A stretch of 64,000 bases of DNA from Pedobacter sp. (GCF_031119335.1 NZ_JAVHXT010000008.1:1-64000); one strand, 5' to 3'. Positions 1-8,153 are shown, numbered from the stretch's first letter. Made by a program: numbers and translations. The notes: generated by a model from the letters alone, not told the origin.

Positions 1-29
1 CCCCTCCTTTGGAGGGGTGCCTAAAAGGC
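1..29. repeat. Palindromic intergenic repeat
   Basis: Two adjacent small hairpins are visible. One has CCCCTCC and GGAGGGG arms around TTT (1-17), and the other has GCC/GGC arms around TAAAA (19-29). They lie downstream of the minus-strand ABC transporter gene, so they could form its transcript end, but there is no clear U-tract. Similar C-rich/G-rich hairpins are common between genes in this phylum. The element may be cut by the window edge. Confidence 0.45.
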
Positions 30-85
30 GGGGTGGTTATTTTGATGTTGATTTCTTTTTATGATAATGCACTACGGGTATTTTC

Positions 86-1867
86 TTATAAATTTTCTTC
101 TTCCAAAAGCTGATTTTGATATAGCTCGGCGTAGGCTTTACCCAAGTCCAACAACTCTTGGTGCGTACCTTCTTCAATAATTTCGCCATCTTCTAAAACC
201 AAAATCTTATCAGCATTTTTTATTGTAGAAATACGATGCGCAATCAAAATGCTTGTCCTTCCTTTCATCAATCTACCTAAATTACTTAGAATTTCTTCTT
301 CAGTTTTGGTATCCACAGCAGAAAGGCAATCGTCGAAAATAAGCATTTGAGGCTCCTTAATTAAGGCTCTGGCGATGGATACACGCTGTTTTTGCCCACC
401 AGAAAGTGTAATACCACGTTCTCCTAACATGGTTTCAAATTGCTGATCGAAATCTACGATATTATAATAAACAGCTGCATCTTTTGCAGCTTGTTCCACT
501 TGGTTATCGTTTACAGTATCTAAACCAAAGGCGATGTTGTTCTTAATCGTATCAGAAAACAAGAAAACCTCTTGCGGCACAAATCCAATTTGTGAACGGT
601 AAGATTGTAAATCGACATTTTCGAGCTTTTTGCCATCAACCAAAATCTCTCCCATACTTACGTCATACATCCGCATTAAGAGATTTGCCAAGGTAGATTT
701 ACCCGAACCAGTTTTACCGATAATTGCCAAAAACTGCCCTTGTTTCACTTCAAAACTGATATTCTTCAATGCCTCAATACCAGTATCCTGATAAGTAAAA
801 CTCACATTTTTGAAAGCAATATTTCCTTTCAATGAGATAGGTTCTTTGCCCGTTACAATATCTGGCTGCAATTGTAAAAACTCATTGATCCGTTTTTGAG
901 AAGCTTCTGCACGCTGAATAAGCGTAGTCACCCATCCCAACATGGTTACCGGAAAAGTAAGCTGATTAACGTAGACAATAAATTCGGCAATATTACCTGG
1001 CGTAATTGCGCCTTTAATTACCTGTTGTCCGCCAATGTAGATGGTTAAAATGGTACTAATGCCCACCAGCAACAACATTGTTGGATAGAAAAACGCCTGA
1101 ACTTTTACCAAGCCCATCGAGTTTCTTTTGTAAGCATTACTTTCTTCTGCAAAAACTTCTTGCGCCTGCGCCTCACGTACGTAAGATTTCATTACCCTAA
1201 CACCCGAAAAGCGTTCTTGTACAAAAGAAGATAAGCGAGATAATTGCTCCTGAATTTTTTCGCTTTTATGGTTGATAATGGTGTTAACGTAATAAATGGC
1301 AACTACCAAAATAGGTAGCGGCAAAAGCGCATAAATGGCCAAAGTGCTGTTTACCGAAAACATAAAATAGATAACCAAACAAAAAAGCACCGTAGTGTTG
1401 ATAGCGTACATAATCGCTGGACCAACGTACATCCGCACCCTATTTACATCTTCGGTGGCTCTGTTCATCAAATCGCCGGTGTTATTTCTACGGTAAAAAC
1501 CTAAACTAAGTTTTTGATAGTGCGCATAGATATCATTTTTCATATCGAACTCAATATGCCGCGACATGAGAATAATTGTTTGGCGCATGAAAAACAAGAA
1601 CAATCCCCTCAATAAATACAGAAATAAGATCAGTGATCCGAAAAACAACAAGCTATATCCGAAAATATCATATACAATTGCTTGTCTGTCAAAACCGTTG
1701 TACAGTCTATAAATTGCAATATTTTCTGTAATGAGATTAAAAGCGTGACCAATTACCTGAGCTGGCACCACTCCAAAAATATTAGAAATTACAACAAACA
1801 AAACACCTGGTAAAATTCTCCATTTATATTTGATAAAATATTTATTGAGGTAAAAGAGGTGTTTCAT
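86..1867 (-). CDS. ABC exporter, fused permease and ATPase (MsbA/BmrC-like)
   Basis: A 593-residue half-transporter predicted to export a lipid or drug-like substrate across the inner membrane as a dimer. The N-terminal membrane domain (about residues 15-320) has hydrophobic stretches near 20-40, 70-95, 150-170, 175-195 and 260-300. The nucleotide-binding domain follows, with Walker A GKTGSGKST (384-392), Q-loop Q432, signature LSGGQ (488-492), Walker B MLIFD (508-512) and H-loop H544. The residue after Walker B is Asp513, where the catalytic Glu normally sits. That D-D pattern is typical of the degenerate site of heterodimeric exporters, yet no partner half is visible in the window. It starts at an ATG and stands alone. 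The class is firm; the substrate is unknown. Confidence 0.93.
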   Translation of the reverse strand: MKHLFYLNKYFIKYKWRILPGVLFVVISNIFGVVPAQVIGHAFNLITENIAIYRLYNGFDRQAIVYDIFGYSLLFFGSLILFLYLLRGLFLFFMRQTIILMSRHIEFDMKNDIYAHYQKLSLGFYRRNNTGDLMNRATEDVNRVRMYVGPAIMYAINTTVLFCLVIYFMFSVNSTLAIYALLPLPILVVAIYYVNTIINHKSEKIQEQLSRLSSFVQERFSGVRVMKSYVREAQAQEVFAEESNAYKRNSMGLVKVQAFFYPTMLLLVGISTILTIYIGGQQVIKGAITPGNIAEFIVYVNQLTFPVTMLGWVTTLIQRAEASQKRINEFLQLQPDIVTGKEPISLKGNIAFKNVSFTYQDTGIEALKNISFEVKQGQFLAIIGKTGSGKSTLANLLMRMYDVSMGEILVDGKKLENVDLQSYRSQIGFVPQEVFLFSDTIKNNIAFGLDTVNDNQVEQAAKDAAVYYNIVDFDQQFETMLGERGITLSGGQKQRVSIARALIKEPQMLIFDDCLSAVDTKTEEEILSNLGRLMKGRTSILIAHRISTIKNADKILVLEDGEIIEEGTHQELLDLGKAYAELYQNQLLEEENL

Positions 1868-1889
1868 TGTTTCACAAAGTTAAGATAAT

Positions 1890-2070
1890 TGCTTTATTGT
1901 TGAATTGTTTTATTGTTGGAAGGTTGTAAAGTTGAGATATTGGTTAACTGTTTAAATTGGTTATTTGGTTAACTGTGATTGCAAACCTTAAACTGACAAC
2001 TGTAAACTATTAAACTGTAAATTGTAAACTGACAACTGTAAACTGAGAATTGAAAACTGAAAACTGACTA
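1890..2070. repeat. Low-complexity GTTAACTG / AACTGTAAACTG repeat tract
   Basis: The 275-base gap between the divergent ABC exporter and dehydrogenase genes is filled with imperfect short repeats. GGTTAACTGT occurs twice, then several tandem variants of AAACTGACAACTGTAAACT. Related GTTAAC-rich stretches recur at about 4240-4275, 4790-4865, 11434-11475 and 14595-14690. No coding sequence is seen. Confidence 0.6.
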
Positions 2071-2109
2071 TTATTTAAAATACGCCTAGATTAAATGGTT
2101 TTTTTGTGT

Positions 2110-2117
2110 TAGTTTTG
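2110..2117 (+). promoter_or_regulatory. Candidate -7 box for the dehydrogenase gene
   Basis: TAGTTTTG matches the Bacteroidota -7 consensus TAnnTTTG and lies 25 bases before the ATG at 2143. No good TTG was found at the expected 19-20 base spacing, so support is partial. Confidence 0.4.
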
Positions 2118-2142
2118 CAACGTACGTTTCAACGTTATTTGT

Positions 2143-3231
2143 ATGCCGGAAATCAATTCTTCTAATCAATCTATCTTAGAGCAATTAAGCCAATCTGGCC
2201 ACAAAAAAGTGGTATTTTGTAACGATCCAACTACTGGATTGAAGGCTATTATCGCTATACACGACACTACTTTAGGCCCTGCTTTAGGCGGTGTTAGAAT
2301 GTGGAACTACAACTCTGAAGCCGAAGCCCTAGAAGATGTATTACGTTTATCGAAAGGAATGACCTACAAAGCGGCCATTGCTGGCTTAAACGTTGGTGGC
2401 GGTACGGCGGTAATCATCGGCGATTCTAGAAGACAAAAAACTGAAGCTTTAATGCGCAGTTTTGGACGTTTCGTAAAAAACTTAAACGGAGAATTTATTG
2501 CAGGAGAAGATGTTGGCACAACCGTACGCGACATGGAATATATCCGCATGGAAACGCAGCATGTAACCGGTGTTCCAGAATCATTAGGAGGCGCTGGCAA
2601 CCCGGCTCCATATACTGCAAAAGGTGTTTATTTAGGCATTAAAGCTTGCGTTAAGGAGGTTTTTGGCACTGATGAATTAGCCGGACGCTCGGTAGTTGTA
2701 CAAGGAACAGGTAATGTTGGCGAGCATTTAGTTGAGTTACTAAGAAACGACAATGTTGAGGTTTACGTTACCGACATCAATGAAGATCGTATGCGAGTAA
2801 TTGCTCGTAAATACAAAGCCAAGGCTATAGAAGCCGATAAAATCTTTAACATAGGTGCTGATATTTACGCTCCTTGTGCTTTGGGTGCAACCATTAACGA
2901 TAAAACGTTAAAAACAATGAAATTCGCCATCATTGCTGGTTCGGCAAACAACCAATTAGCAGATGAAAAAGTTCACGGTCAAATTTTACATGACAAAGGA
3001 ATTTTATATGCTCCAGACTATTTAATCAATGCAGGTGGAATTATCAGCTGTTACTCGGAACTGACCGGATTTGGCAAGAAACGTACGATCCAGCTTACCG
3101 AAAACATTTACGAAGCTACCAAAGAAGTAATCAAATTATCAAAATCAGAAAATATACCAACAAATTTAGCCGCATCGCGTATCGCTGAAAAGCGCATCGA
3201 AGATATTAAGAAAATCAAATCGTCATATTAA
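2143..3231 (+). CDS. Glu/Leu/Phe/Val dehydrogenase (leucine dehydrogenase-like)
   Basis: A 362-residue cytoplasmic protein of the amino-acid dehydrogenase family, which interconverts branched-chain amino acids and 2-oxo acids with NAD. Visible family blocks are GPALGGVRMW (45-54), the substrate-binding GMTYK segment with Lys76, the GGG turn (85-87), a GAGNP motif near 149-153 and a Rossmann GTGNVGE motif near 189-195. The length fits leucine dehydrogenase. The position equivalent to the catalytic lysine of the family (Lys80 in the Bacillus enzymes, 12 residues after the substrate-binding lysine) is Thr88, coded ACG rather than AAG. Either this is an orthologue with altered chemistry or a lineage variant; activity is uncertain. 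It is followed 49 bases later by nusB. Confidence 0.88.
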   Translation: MPEINSSNQSILEQLSQSGHKKVVFCNDPTTGLKAIIAIHDTTLGPALGGVRMWNYNSEAEALEDVLRLSKGMTYKAAIAGLNVGGGTAVIIGDSRRQKTEALMRSFGRFVKNLNGEFIAGEDVGTTVRDMEYIRMETQHVTGVPESLGGAGNPAPYTAKGVYLGIKACVKEVFGTDELAGRSVVVQGTGNVGEHLVELLRNDNVEVYVTDINEDRMRVIARKYKAKAIEADKIFNIGADIYAPCALGATINDKTLKTMKFAIIAGSANNQLADEKVHGQILHDKGILYAPDYLINAGGIISCYSELTGFGKKRTIQLTENIYEATKEVIKLSKSENIPTNLAASRIAEKRIEDIKKIKSSY

Positions 3232-3249
3232 TTAATTTTATACAAACAA

Positions 3250-3265
3250 TGCGGTTTAAACCGCA
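3250..3265. promoter_or_regulatory. Perfect 16-bp palindrome upstream of nusB
   Basis: TGCGGTTTAAACCGCA is a perfect 16-base palindrome 15 bases before the nusB ATG, in the gap after the dehydrogenase gene. It could be an operator or the base of a small hairpin. No T-tract follows, so a terminator is less likely. Confidence 0.45.
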
Positions 3266-3280
3266 CTCGTTCTTACATTC

Positions 3281-4234
3281 ATGTTAAATAGAAGGCACTT
3301 AAGAATTAAAGCCCTGCAAAACATTTTCGCTTGGCACACTACTGAAAAGAGAGATACAGTTAGCGCTCAGAAAACGCTGATGAAAAGTATTGATGAAGTA
3401 AATCAGATGTACATTTCAATGCTGGCACTTATTGTAGACGTTACAGAGTACACCGCCAACGACGCTATCGAAAGAGCAAACAAACACTTGCCAAGCGCCG
3501 AAGATTTAAATCCAAACCAAAAATTATTACACAACAAATTTGTTAACGTTCTTAAGCACAACCCAGAGTATGTTGCTGCCGTAAATAAATATCAAATCAA
3601 CTGGTTTGCTGACCCTGAATTGGTGAAGGCTATCTTTAACAAATTAAAGGAAACCAAAGAATACGAAGCTTATTTAGTAGAAGATTTTGAGGAAACGCTA
3701 GAAAGTTCAAAAGAAATCGTCAAGTTCATTTTCCGTAAAATGTTGTTGAAGAACGTAAATGTGGTACAAGCGTTCGAAGATAAATTTATCAATTGGCCAG
3801 TAGATAGAGAGGTGATGCAAGGCATGATTGCTAAAACTCTGAAAAATTTCGAGTCTGATGATCCACTGAAAAACAAACTAACTCCAATTAGTGCCGACTG
3901 GAGAGAAGATAGTGCTTTTGTACAAGATCTTTTTGCTTATACGCTTAAAAACGACGATAAATATCAAGCATTAATTGCGGAAAGAACAAAAAACTGGGAA
4001 TCTGAACGTATTGCATTAATGGACACCATTTTGATGAAAATGGCTATCTGCGAAATGATGAACTTCCCTTCTATCCCTGTTAAAGTAACCATAAACGAAT
4101 ACCTAGAATTATCAAAAGATTACAGTACACCGAAAAGTAATACTTTTATAAATGGTATCTTGGACAAGATTTTAAACGATCTGAAGAAAAATAACAGTAT
4201 TAAAAAATTAGGCAGAGGTTTAATAGAGGAATAA
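3281..4234 (+). CDS. nusB: Transcription antitermination factor NusB, long Bacteroidota form
   Basis: A 317-residue protein. The NusB fold lies in the C-terminal half, ending in the diagnostic block NEYLELSKDYSTPKSNTFIN and then GILDKIL (about residues 270-300). The N-terminal extension, about 150 residues beyond the usual E. coli length of about 140, is normal for this phylum. NusB works with NusE (ribosomal protein S10) in rRNA antitermination. The start is the ATG just after the 16-base palindrome. It leads a run of same-strand genes (DUF1573 protein, yajC, YbbR, coaE) with gaps of 60-130 bases, so partial co-transcription is plausible. Confidence 0.92.
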   Translation: MLNRRHLRIKALQNIFAWHTTEKRDTVSAQKTLMKSIDEVNQMYISMLALIVDVTEYTANDAIERANKHLPSAEDLNPNQKLLHNKFVNVLKHNPEYVAAVNKYQINWFADPELVKAIFNKLKETKEYEAYLVEDFEETLESSKEIVKFIFRKMLLKNVNVVQAFEDKFINWPVDREVMQGMIAKTLKNFESDDPLKNKLTPISADWREDSAFVQDLFAYTLKNDDKYQALIAERTKNWESERIALMDTILMKMAICEMMNFPSIPVKVTINEYLELSKDYSTPKSNTFINGILDKILNDLKKNNSIKKLGRGLIEE

Positions 4235-4296
4235 TAAAAGTTGGCAGTTAACAGTTTTCAATAAGCAGTTACCTTGCAACAATAAATGTAATACAA

Positions 4297-4740
4297 ATGA
4301 AAAAACTTTTTTTAATTGCTATTTGTGCTGCTGCGTTTAGCTCATGCCAAAACAAGACAACAGAAAGCGAAACAACTACTACAGACACTACGTCTGCAGG
4401 AACACCAGTAATTGCAGAGGCTGATGCACCAAAAGTACAAGTGGAAAAAGCAATATTTGAGTTTGGCGATATTAAACAAGGCGAAAAAGTGAGCTACGAA
4501 TTTAAGTTCAAGAACGTAGGCAAAACACCTTTAATCATTACTAACGCATCTGCAACTTGTGGTTGTACTGTGCCAGAATATCCATCTGCACCTGTTAAAC
4601 CAGGAGAAGAAGGTGTAATTAAGGTGGTATTTGATAGTGCTGGCAAATTGGGCTTGCAGGATAAAGTGGTAACCATCACATCTAACGCAAACCCTGCATT
4701 TGAGCAGTTGCATTTAGTGGGCAATATTTTAGAGAAGTAA
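4297..4740 (+). CDS. DUF1573 lipoprotein
   Basis: A 147-residue predicted lipoprotein. The signal has a lysine start (MKKLF), a hydrophobic core and a lipobox-like FSSC at residues 15-18. A Thr/Ser-rich linker follows to about residue 50, then one DUF1573 domain (about 55-145). Its hallmarks are visible: FEFGDIKQGE, the CGCT cysteine pair (88-91) and a VKPGEEG turn. The fold is Ig-like and the function is unknown. It probably sits in the periplasm or at the outer membrane. A second DUF1573 domain occurs in this window, fused to a thioredoxin-like domain at 33972-35063. Confidence 0.9.
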   Translation: MKKLFLIAICAAAFSSCQNKTTESETTTTDTTSAGTPVIAEADAPKVQVEKAIFEFGDIKQGEKVSYEFKFKNVGKTPLIITNASATCGCTVPEYPSAPVKPGEEGVIKVVFDSAGKLGLQDKVVTITSNANPAFEQLHLVGNILEK

Positions 4741-4751
4741 GCCCATCCTAA

Positions 4752-4768
4752 CCTTCCCAAAGGGAAGG
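4752..4768. repeat. Short hairpin CCTTCCC/GGGAAGG
   Basis: Seven-base perfect arms around AAA sit 11 bases after the DUF1573 stop. No U-tract follows. The rest of the gap to yajC is rich in GTTAAC/AACAATTT repeats of the kind also seen at 1890-2070. Confidence 0.4.
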
Positions 4769-4868
4769 AATACATGGCTCCCCTTTAGACGGCAACAATT
4801 AAACAATTTACTTAAAACGGTTAACCAGTTAAACAATTTAGCAGTTAACCAATAATTTAACAACAAAA

Positions 4869-5177
4869 ATGATATCAACAGTAATTTTACAAGCAGGAGG
4901 TTCAGGAACACAAACATTAATTATGTTTGGTTTAATGGCGGTAGTGATGTATTTCTTCATGATTAGACCACAAATGAAAAAAGCGAAAGACCATAAAAAA
5001 ATGGTTGAGGAGCTTAAAGTGGGCGATAAAGTGGTAACCACAGCAGGTATTCACGGTAAAATTGTAGGTGCTGCAGAAACAACGTTCCTTATTGAGACAG
5101 AAGGGGGCGGTAAAATCCGTTTCGATAAATCTGCTATCTCTCTAGATGCTACAAAAGCTGCTGCTCCTAAAGCATAA
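4869..5177 (+). CDS. yajC: Preprotein translocase accessory subunit YajC
   Basis: A 102-residue inner-membrane protein with one N-terminal membrane segment (about residues 15-35), the family block FFMIRPQMKKAKDHKKM (about 34-50) and a basic cytoplasmic part with a VGDKVVTTAGIHGKI segment. In other bacteria YajC associates with SecDF and SecYEG. Length and layout are typical. It starts at an ATG with the A-rich leader common here and is followed by a strong inverted repeat. Confidence 0.95.
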   Translation: MISTVILQAGGSGTQTLIMFGLMAVVMYFFMIRPQMKKAKDHKKMVEELKVGDKVVTTAGIHGKIVGAAETTFLIETEGGGKIRFDKSAISLDATKAAAPKA

Positions 5178-5182
5178 AAACA

Positions 5183-5241
5183 AGCCACAGATACACTGAT
5201 TTTTATATTATATGATGTAACATATCTGTGCATCTGTGGCT
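5183..5241. repeat. Inverted repeat, probable bidirectional terminator
   Basis: AGCCACAGATACAC (5183-5196) pairs with GTGCATCTGTGGCT (5228-5241), 13 of 14 positions complementary, with a 31-base AT-rich loop. It follows yajC by 5 bases. The same style of CCACAGA/TCTGTGG symmetrical repeat is seen after the second DUF5686 gene (CACATAG/CTATGTG), which suggests a family of intergenic palindromes. Confidence 0.55.
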
Positions 5242-5301
5242 ATCATAAAATAGCGCCATTTCGATATATTCGGAGTGGCTTTTTTATTGTAATTTTACGT
5301 C

Positions 5302-6246
5302 ATGCCCTTTATCAAATTAACCAGGTTAGAGCAAAAGCGTTTCGGCGCAGTACTCATCTGCATCTTATGTGCGGTGGGCGCTTGGTTATTTATGGCGCTC
5401 AACAAAAAGTATCCCTATACGGTACAAACCGAAATTTTATATAAAGATGAACCTCAGGGCAAGGCCTTTAAAGCATTGCAGCCAGATACGGTTGATTTAA
5501 AGGTTGAAGGTACGGGTTGGCAATTGCTTTTTGCAAGACTGAGGATCAAACCTCCGTCTGTTAATGTGAGCTTACAGAAACTGAATACCAGAAGTTATGT
5601 GGTTTTTTCGGAACAATTAGACCAAATTAACCGACAACTAGAAACCTCGCAACAAGTTATTTCTGTAAAGCCCGATACACTTTTTTTCGATTTTTCCCGT
5701 AGAACAAACAAACGTGTACCAATTAAATTAATTTCGAAGTTAGAATTTGTGCCACAATACGGTATTGCCAAGGAAATTAAGTTAACCCCCTCTTACGTTA
5801 ATATTTCTGGACCTCAGGACGAACTTGAGAAAATACACATTTGGCATACCGATAGTTTAAAGCTCAACAATATTAAAGAAAGTGTTGAAACTAGGGTAAA
5901 CGTACTTAAAAATGCCATCAGCAATGTAAGCATCTATCCTAACAATGTTGGGGTAAAACTTACTGTAGACGAGTTTACTGAGAAAACCATCGAAGTACCT
6001 TTAACTATTCTTAACAATAAAGAATACTACGATGTGAAATTGTACCCTAAAAAAGTTAAAATTACGCTTTTAGTTGCGCTATCTAATTATGCAAAGGTAG
6101 ATAACACCTTAAAAGCTGTTGTAGATTTAAACGAATGGAAAATGTTAAGACACAACAGACTTTCTGTTAAAGTGAGCACCTTACCAGAGTTCTCAAAACT
6201 GGTAAGTATTTCTCCTAGTAATGTAGATTTTATCATCGAAAAATAA
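5302..6246 (+). CDS. YbbR-like domain protein (CdaR-type)
   Basis: A 314-residue protein with an N-terminal membrane anchor (about residues 14-31, after the basic MPFIKLTRLEQKRFG) and a long extracytoplasmic part containing two or more YbbR-like repeats. An example repeat end is LTPSYVNISGPQDELEKI near residues 163-180, with V-x-P-x-x-V-x-I/V segments at domain ends. In Firmicutes, CdaR proteins of this family regulate a diadenylate cyclase; no cdaA is in this window, so that role is not shown here. Its TAA stop overlaps the coaE ATG by one base, so the two genes are translationally linked. Confidence 0.85.
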   Translation: MPFIKLTRLEQKRFGAVLICILCAVGAWLFMALNKKYPYTVQTEILYKDEPQGKAFKALQPDTVDLKVEGTGWQLLFARLRIKPPSVNVSLQKLNTRSYVVFSEQLDQINRQLETSQQVISVKPDTLFFDFSRRTNKRVPIKLISKLEFVPQYGIAKEIKLTPSYVNISGPQDELEKIHIWHTDSLKLNNIKESVETRVNVLKNAISNVSIYPNNVGVKLTVDEFTEKTIEVPLTILNNKEYYDVKLYPKKVKITLLVALSNYAKVDNTLKAVVDLNEWKMLRHNRLSVKVSTLPEFSKLVSISPSNVDFIIEK

Positions 6247-6839
6247 TGCTAAAAATTGGAATAACTGGGGGAATAGGCAGTGGTAAAACTACGATTTGCA
6301 AGGTGTTTGAAACCTTAGGCATTCCTATTTTTTATGCTGATACTGTAGCTAAACAAATTATGACAACAGACCAGATTTTGATGGATGGTGTAAGAGCTAC
6401 TTTTGGAGAAGAGAGCTATTTGGAAGGCAATATTTTGAACAATAAACATATCGCTAATATCGTATTTAACAATGAAAAAGAATTGATTAAACTGAATGCC
6501 TTGGTGCACCCAGCGGTGTTTAGAGCTTTTGACGAATGGGATGCAAAATTGCCAAAACACCTTCCCTATTCCATCAAAGAAGCGGCTCTTTTGTTCGAAA
6601 GTGGTTCTTACGAAATGTGCGATAAGAACATCTTGGTAACATCGCCCCACGCTTTAAAAATTGAAAGGGTTACCAAACGAGATAAAGTAAGCGAAGAGCA
6701 AGTATTGGCCAGAATGGGCAAGCAATTTACCGACAAACAAAAATTGAAATTGGCTGATTACCTTATCGAGAACAATGAAAGTAAATCTATTATTCTTCAA
6801 GTTTTAGACTTGCATCAGCAGTTTTTAATAATGAAATAA
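6246..6839 (+). CDS. coaE: Dephospho-CoA kinase
   Basis: A 197-residue cytoplasmic kinase that phosphorylates dephospho-CoA, the last step of coenzyme A synthesis. The P-loop GGIGSGKTT (8-16) is intact, followed by the DTVAKQ segment (about 32-37, the usual D-x-x-A/v), the LVHPAVF block (about 86-92) and a KEAALLFESG block (about 110-119). Length is standard. The start overlaps the YbbR stop by one base, and no better start is available. Confidence 0.95.
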   Translation: MLKIGITGGIGSGKTTICKVFETLGIPIFYADTVAKQIMTTDQILMDGVRATFGEESYLEGNILNNKHIANIVFNNEKELIKLNALVHPAVFRAFDEWDAKLPKHLPYSIKEAALLFESGSYEMCDKNILVTSPHALKIERVTKRDKVSEEQVLARMGKQFTDKQKLKLADYLIENNESKSIILQVLDLHQQFLIMK

Positions 6840-6846
6840 TTAAATA

Positions 6847-6920
6847 GGCTTCTACAAGCTCAGCCTGACAAACAGATTGTCCAAAGAGCTTTCGGATGTC
6901 AGGCTGAGCTTGTAGAAGCC
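6847..6920. repeat. 24-bp perfect inverted repeat (TTCTACAAGCTCAGCCTGAC type)
   Basis: Arms 6847-6870 and 6897-6920 are exact reverse complements over 24 bases, separated by a 26-base spacer. The arms read GGCTTCTACAAGCTCAGCCT plus GACA. The element follows coaE by 7 bases and ends 26 bases before the next ATG. It may act as a terminator or RNA-stabilising hairpin. Near-identical palindromes are widespread in several bacterial genomes, from general knowledge. Confidence 0.75.
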
Positions 6921-6946
6921 CGTACATCAAACCACCAACACAACAA

Positions 6947-7897
6947 ATGACCAACCATATACTTCAAGATTTTATTGTTCTCACCAAAACTGGTTTATTT
7001 TGCAGTTACGGCAACTTCTATTTAGATCCACAAGAACCTGTAGTCGATGCGGTTATTTCTCATGCTCATGGAGATCATGCGGTTAGCGGTAATCAAAATG
7101 TGTACTGCACCAAAGCCACACAGCTTTTTATGCAGCATCGGTATAAAAAATTCGCCGCAGCCAGTTTTGAAATTAAAGCCTACCAACAAAAGTTTGATAT
7201 CAACGGCGTAAAGATCAGTTTTCACCCTGCCGGACATATATTAGGCTCCGCAATGGTTTTAATGGAGTATCAAGGTATCCGATATTTATATACTGGCGAT
7301 TACAAAATTGAACCTGATAGCACTTGCGAACCCATTGAATTTGTTGAGGCAGATGTATTGATTACAGAAACTACGTTTGCTGATCCAAATGTTACTCATC
7401 CAGATGCAGAAGAAGAAATAAAGAAGCTAAACACGGTTACCAGCAATATCATGCTGGGTGCTTATGCGCTTGGCAAAAGTCAACGGTTAATTTCGCTAAT
7501 TAACAAACATTGCCCACACAAGAAAATACTCGTTCACCATAATGTGATACCCTTTGTAAATATTTATGAGCAATTAGGGATAACAATGGGTAACTACCAA
7601 GTTTATGATAGAAAAATAATGAAGCAAAACCTGGAAGGCAACATCTATCTGGTGCCGCCAATGGTTTTTAACAGTTATATTAGAGCCATTAACGTAGTTA
7701 GGGTTTTTGCCACAGGGTGGAAATATTTGCAGCAAGGCAATGGCATACATCTTTACATTTCTGATCATGTAGATTGGAATGGAATTATAAAAACCATCAG
7801 CGAAGTTAAACCAAAAGAAGTGTGGACTTTACATGGCGATGGCAAGCAGTTAAAAGACCATTTTAAAGAGCAACTTAACGTAAAAATATTAAACTAA
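6947..7897 (+). CDS. Metallo-beta-lactamase-fold exonuclease-like protein
   Basis: A 316-residue cytoplasmic protein with the metal-binding motif HAHGDH (39-44), a PAGHILGSAM motif (about 94-103) and a TGDYK strand (about 116-120), characteristic of the beta-CASP/exonuclease side of the MBL superfamily. A C-terminal LHGDG motif follows. The opening, with F-C-S-Y-G-N-F-Y-L-D-P, resembles the DNA-ligase-associated exonuclease family. No ATP-dependent ligase or helicase partner of that family is next to it here, so the DNA-repair role is inferred from family only. It starts at an ATG after the 24-base inverted repeat and a MITE-like element follows. Confidence 0.8.
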   Translation: MTNHILQDFIVLTKTGLFCSYGNFYLDPQEPVVDAVISHAHGDHAVSGNQNVYCTKATQLFMQHRYKKFAAASFEIKAYQQKFDINGVKISFHPAGHILGSAMVLMEYQGIRYLYTGDYKIEPDSTCEPIEFVEADVLITETTFADPNVTHPDAEEEIKKLNTVTSNIMLGAYALGKSQRLISLINKHCPHKKILVHHNVIPFVNIYEQLGITMGNYQVYDRKIMKQNLEGNIYLVPPMVFNSYIRAINVVRVFATGWKYLQQGNGIHLYISDHVDWNGIIKTISEVKPKEVWTLHGDGKQLKDHFKEQLNVKILN

Positions 7898-7934
7898 ATA
7901 TTAAACAAATAGGATGTCATTTCATCATTTACTT

Positions 7935-8120
7935 CCCGAAATATCCTATCGTGTGGACATAAATATTAGCAAATGTCGTTTTCCTCACCCTGCCCCCTCG
8001 AAGAGGGATATGCAAAATGCTTAAGCGCTGCGTGTCCCCCCTTTGGAGAGTTTACTCCGATTTTCGGAGGGGATTCAAGGGGGAGGAACGAGATGTGTCC
8101 ACACGACAGGAAATATCGGG
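7935..8120 (+). mobile_element. MITE-like element, copy A
   Basis: A 186-base non-coding element with imperfect terminal inverted repeats. The left end is CCCGAAATATCCTATCGTGT, then GGACA; the right end reads TGTCCACACGACAGGAAATA, then TCGGG. A second copy lies at 39699-39887 in the opposite orientation. The two share a run of about 70 identical bases in the half around TTTACTCCGATTTTCGGAGG. Inside are purine-rich and pyrimidine-rich segments that can pair. There is no coding capacity, so any movement would need a transposase in trans. No clear target-site duplication is seen. It lies immediately upstream of the DUF5522 gene. Confidence 0.75.
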
Positions 8121-8153
8121 GTAAACTATTTTAAATTCAATCATTTTCTAGAC

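Noticed and set aside
6315..6650. A 111-codon minus-strand frame inside coaE
   Set aside because: It lies wholly antisense to a well-conserved gene and has no recognisable protein features.
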